Positions 61,416 to 64,000 of a stretch of 64,000 nucleotides of DNA are shown here, piece by piece. This DNA is from Arcticibacterium sp047623945 (GTDB taxonomy: Bacteria > Bacteroidota > Bacteroidia > Cytophagales > Spirosomataceae). Numbering within the stretch: position 1 is the first letter of the stretch; each line of letters starts with the position of its first letter. The DNA is taken from assembly GCA_047623945.1 (NCBI GenBank), contig JBLHOT010000002.1, positions 1 to 64,000 of the forward strand, read 5' to 3'. Under the pieces are notes generated by a model. That model was not told where the DNA came from. It was given only the letters and a program-made list of their open reading frames with translations, and did not search any database. Made by a program: the position numbers and the translations under genes.

Positions 61416-64000
61416 AATAACAAACGCCCACCTTTATGGCTTTTGCCACTATTGGAAATTTGAATGGCATTTATTTTGTATAAATACCTTCCTTCTTGAG
61501 TCAAATAGGTTTCAAGATTCATACCAAAATTCACTTCTTTTTCACAAGAATAGCAATCTCTAGTTTCTTTAGACATCAATTTGCCAGAAATGTCAAAAAA
61601 GGCTATTTCAAACTTTAAATCATCTCCTGGCTTATTATGACTTAAACTTAAGTTTACAATGTCTTTTGCTGGGTTTGGATAAAGGATGCTAGATGTAATA
61701 TGAAAAGCGTCTGGTCTTACTTGAAAGTCTAACGTCTCTGACTTACTGTTATTATACACGTCTGCCAAATTTAATCTAACGGTATGTGTCCCCTCTTTGA
61801 GGGGAGGGAGTTGGTATTTTATCTCTCCTTTCATATAACCATCATTAGCTACATAATTGTCATTTAAATGGATTTCTAGGGTATCATTTAAAATCAAAAC
61901 CATTTGTTTATTCGGCTGATTATAAGAGATATCAATACCACTTTCATCTGACGTAAGCACCGTTAGTAATTGCGTTGCCGAGGCTACTGATAGTGAAAAT
62001 TCTGGAGGCGTGGTATCATTTCCTTCTTCATTAGACAGTCCACCAATTAAAAAAGAATTATTTCCTCCAATGGCCTCTTTTGTGCTGTCCGTATTTACTG
62101 CGTACAAGAATATTTGGCCACTTTCTGAAAATTCATAAACACTTTTGGGCACAATAAAGGTGGCAGTAAACTGCCCGTTTTTTACTTCTGCCAATCCGGT
62201 AAATAATTTACTATCTAAACTCTTAAATGACATTTTGGGGTAATAACTTCCACCAAATGTTTGTTTATCTAAGGCCTTGTCGTAGAGTGTGATGTTTACC
62301 TTTCCGTTGAAACTAGGGTCGTTCACCTCTCCAATAAGTTTTACTTTTGACTGCCCCTGTATTAAGTAATTTTCTGGGTCGGAGTTGTTTATACTCTTTA
62401 GCCTCGCCTCTAAATTGGGGTAGGCAATTGCCATAGACGGGTCTCCCAATAAAGAAAAGTTTCTATTTATCACACCATCTATAGATTCATTTTTAGTCCT
62501 CCTGAAAATATCCCCGAGCCGTATCGGTTTAGAAGTATCTTTAAATATTTCATTATAGAAAGCTCGGTTTATTTTGAAATTGGTACTAGAGAAAACCGGC
62601 CTAGTGGTGGTTAATAGGGCAATAGCTCCACCATCTGGATTTAAGAGAGCAGCCTCTGCCCCTGAGACTACTCCGGGGTTATCGTATCTTCCAAATTCGC
62701 AAGTAGCTGTAAAAAAGATGGGCATATTATCTTTATTTCGCCACTTGAGTATTTGCCCTAAAGTCAAAAGTTTTTCGTCTGTCCAGCCATCTTCAGATCC
62801 ATGCCCGTTAAAATTGACTATAAAAGATCCTTCGTTTATGGCTCTTTCAAAAGCCACATTGGCCTGAGGAGATCTTTCACCAAATTCGGTCTCTATCTGT
62901 GGATAGGCATCTAAGTATACTTTGTTAGCCCTAATGGCTGAACTGTTGCCGATACTTATTTCTGAAAATTTTTCTGCGTCTCTTTGATGAATGTTAAGGT
63001 CTGCATCATCAGCCACAAAGGTTATGTTTCTTTTCCAATTCCCCAAAGTGTTTTTAGAGGTACTGTAATACTTTATTTTATCCACAAGTAGCTTGGCCTC
63101 AATACGCTGCTTTACTGGTAATCGGCCCACAGAGATGTCCAAAAGGTGATCATTGGAAGAGGTTTGTTGCCATCTGCCATTTACAGAGTTGCCTTCAGGC
63201 CATTCGCCTTCATGATCTTCTAAGAATCCAAAATAGTCATCTGAAGAATAACTATAAATGGGTTCTAATGACTCTTTGCTTTCATAGGTAGGGATGAGCC
63301 TTTCTGGATTTACATAGCTTAGCTGGTTATTGTTTTTTACATCATAATTGGTGTCGCCAAAGAGCAGTAGATATTTGAATTTCTCTGGGCTGCGTAACCA
63401 AAGTTTCTTAGCCAAGTTTCTAATGGCGGTAGGATCTACTTTACCTCCTGAAAATTCATTATAAATCTCTTTGATATTGGCCGTAGCCACTTCTAGGCCA
63501 TCATGCGTTCTTCTAAACACGGCTAAATCTTCTGCTTCGGTCTTAAAGATGTCAGGATAGATAATGAGCAAATTAGGGACTTCACTAAAGTTGACATTCT
63601 GGCGGTTTAACTTTTTTAGACTGTTAGGCGATAACACGTTGTTTTCATTAAAAAATGCATATTTGTTCAGTTCTTTTTTTGCATCAGACATGAATCGACC
63701 TTGCTGCTTAGTGACTAAAGTAGGGGAGTGCCAATCACTTACATTCCATACATTGTCAGTAGTTCCTTCAAACCAAAATCTATCCTGGCCAATTAAATAT
63801 CCCTGATGTTGACTGCTGTAATTGGCTATTTTTCTTGGAAACTCCAATTCAATGAAATCGAGGTAGGCCCCTGAAGAAATATCAATATCAACAGGTAGTT
63901 GAAAAGTCAGGCTTATCTCTTTATTTAGAGCGGTAAACTGGAATCTGTCTTCGCTTATTTCACCAGCACGTCTATATCTCCTAAATGAATCATTCCATCT
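61406..64000 (-). CDS. porU: Type IX secretion sortase PorU, 5' end beyond the window
   Basis: Cysteine peptidase of the gingipain (C25) family that cuts off the C-terminal sorting signal of exported cargo and attaches it to lipopolysaccharide. The frame is open from the right edge (64000) for 864 codons; the TTG at 63847 is an internal codon. The catalytic His lies in NFNGHGSEDGW and the catalytic Cys in FFTATCEFGRYD, with IINRNFSLLGDPSMAIAYP-like residues near the domain end. The C-terminus itself has a type IX sorting-like domain (YPNPAKDIVNLSLS, GRYLYKI) as in other PorU proteins. The signal peptide and N-terminal domain are missing because the window ends. Confidence 0.93.
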   Translation of the reverse strand, partial: RWNDSFRRYRRAGEISEDRFQFTALNKEISLTFQLPVDIDISSGAYLDFIELEFPRKIANYSSQHQGYLIGQDRFWFEGTTDNVWNVSDWHSPTLVTKQQGRFMSDAKKELNKYAFFNENNVLSPNSLKKLNRQNVNFSEVPNLLIIYPDIFKTEAEDLAVFRRTHDGLEVATANIKEIYNEFSGGKVDPTAIRNLAKKLWLRSPEKFKYLLLFGDTNYDVKNNNQLSYVNPERLIPTYESKESLEPIYSYSSDDYFGFLEDHEGEWPEGNSVNGRWQQTSSNDHLLDISVGRLPVKQRIEAKLLVDKIKYYSTSKNTLGNWKRNITFVADDADLNIHQRDAEKFSEISIGNSSAIRANKVYLDAYPQIETEFGERSPQANVAFERAINEGSFIVNFNGHGSEDGWTDEKLLTLGQILKWRNKDNMPIFFTATCEFGRYDNPGVVSGAEAALLNPDGGAIALLTTTRPVFSSTNFKINRAFYNEIFKDTSKPIRLGDIFRRTKNESIDGVINRNFSLLGDPSMAIAYPNLEARLKSINNSDPENYLIQGQSKVKLIGEVNDPSFNGKVNITLYDKALDKQTFGGSYYPKMSFKSLDSKLFTGLAEVKNGQFTATFIVPKSVYEFSESGQIFLYAVNTDSTKEAIGGNNSFLIGGLSNEEGNDTTPPEFSLSVASATQLLTVLTSDESGIDISYNQPNKQMVLILNDTLEIHLNDNYVANDGYMKGEIKYQLPPLKEGTHTVRLNLADVYNNSKSETLDFQVRPDAFHITSSILYPNPAKDIVNLSLSHNKPGDDLKFEIAFFDISGKLMSKETRDCYSCEKEVNFGMNLETYLTQEGRYLYKINAIQISNSGKSHKGGRLLFWK

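Noticed and set aside
63847..63849. TTG 63847 as the start of porU
   Set aside because: The frame continues open to the window edge with beta-strand-like sequence typical of the PorU N-terminal region; the gene is truncated by the window.

Overview
The window reads as ordinary chromosome of a Bacteroidota bacterium, most likely order Cytophagales. The grounds are: an alternative complex III operon fused to an aa3-type oxidase locus, the type IX secretion genes porU and porV, promoters of the Bacteroidota form (TTG, about 20 bases, TAnnTTTG) in front of many genes, no Shine-Dalgarno sites, and A+T-rich DNA with very short operon spacers. I cannot name the genus. There is no CRISPR array, prophage or intact insertion sequence.

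Layout. 0-3.3 kb: a large secreted repeat protein and tRNA-Arg. 3.5-6.5 kb: a two-gene ergothioneine operon (egtB, egtD), a decayed DUF4287 gene, and a peroxiredoxin. 6.6-11.5 kb: an exported trio (DUF1592 protein, DUF1552 protein, and a membrane protein with a c-type cytochrome site and leucine-rich-like repeats) that looks like one redox system of unknown role. 11.5-16.6 kb: hflX, smpB, an HNH endonuclease, rpsA and tRNA-Cys.

16.7-33.2 kb is the respiratory block: actABCDEF (quinol:cytochrome c oxidoreductase), coxB and coxA, heme A synthesis (ctaA, ctaB), two subunit III genes, subunit IV, an SCO copper chaperone, a DUF420 membrane protein and an 80-residue CxxC membrane protein. Together they would carry electrons from menaquinol to oxygen and mature the oxidase cofactors. 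glmM follows on the opposite strand.

35-49.8 kb is the translation/transcription supercluster, all on the minus strand, in the order tRNA-Tyr, tRNA-Gly, tRNA-Thr, tuf, an MFS transporter, tRNA-Trp, secE, nusG, rplK, rplA, rplJ, rplL, rpoB, rpoC. The transporter is the only foreign element in an order otherwise like that of E. coli. 50-52.5 kb: an ECF sigma factor, a membrane protein in the anti-sigma position, and an outer-membrane barrel, followed by about 1.2 kb without a recognisable gene.

53.7-64 kb: a thioredoxin-like protein, hemE, a lipoprotein, an OmpH/Skp-like lipoprotein, a penicillin acylase family enzyme with a small membrane partner, a rhodanese, porV, and porU, which runs off the right edge.

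The most interesting loose ends are the DUF1592/DUF1552/cytochrome trio, the transporter inside the tuf-secE cluster, a hairpin plus T-run wedged between the tRNA-Trp promoter and the tRNA, a structured gene-free stretch between glmM and rpoC with its own terminator, near-leaderless smpB and hemE, and the decayed DUF4287 gene.
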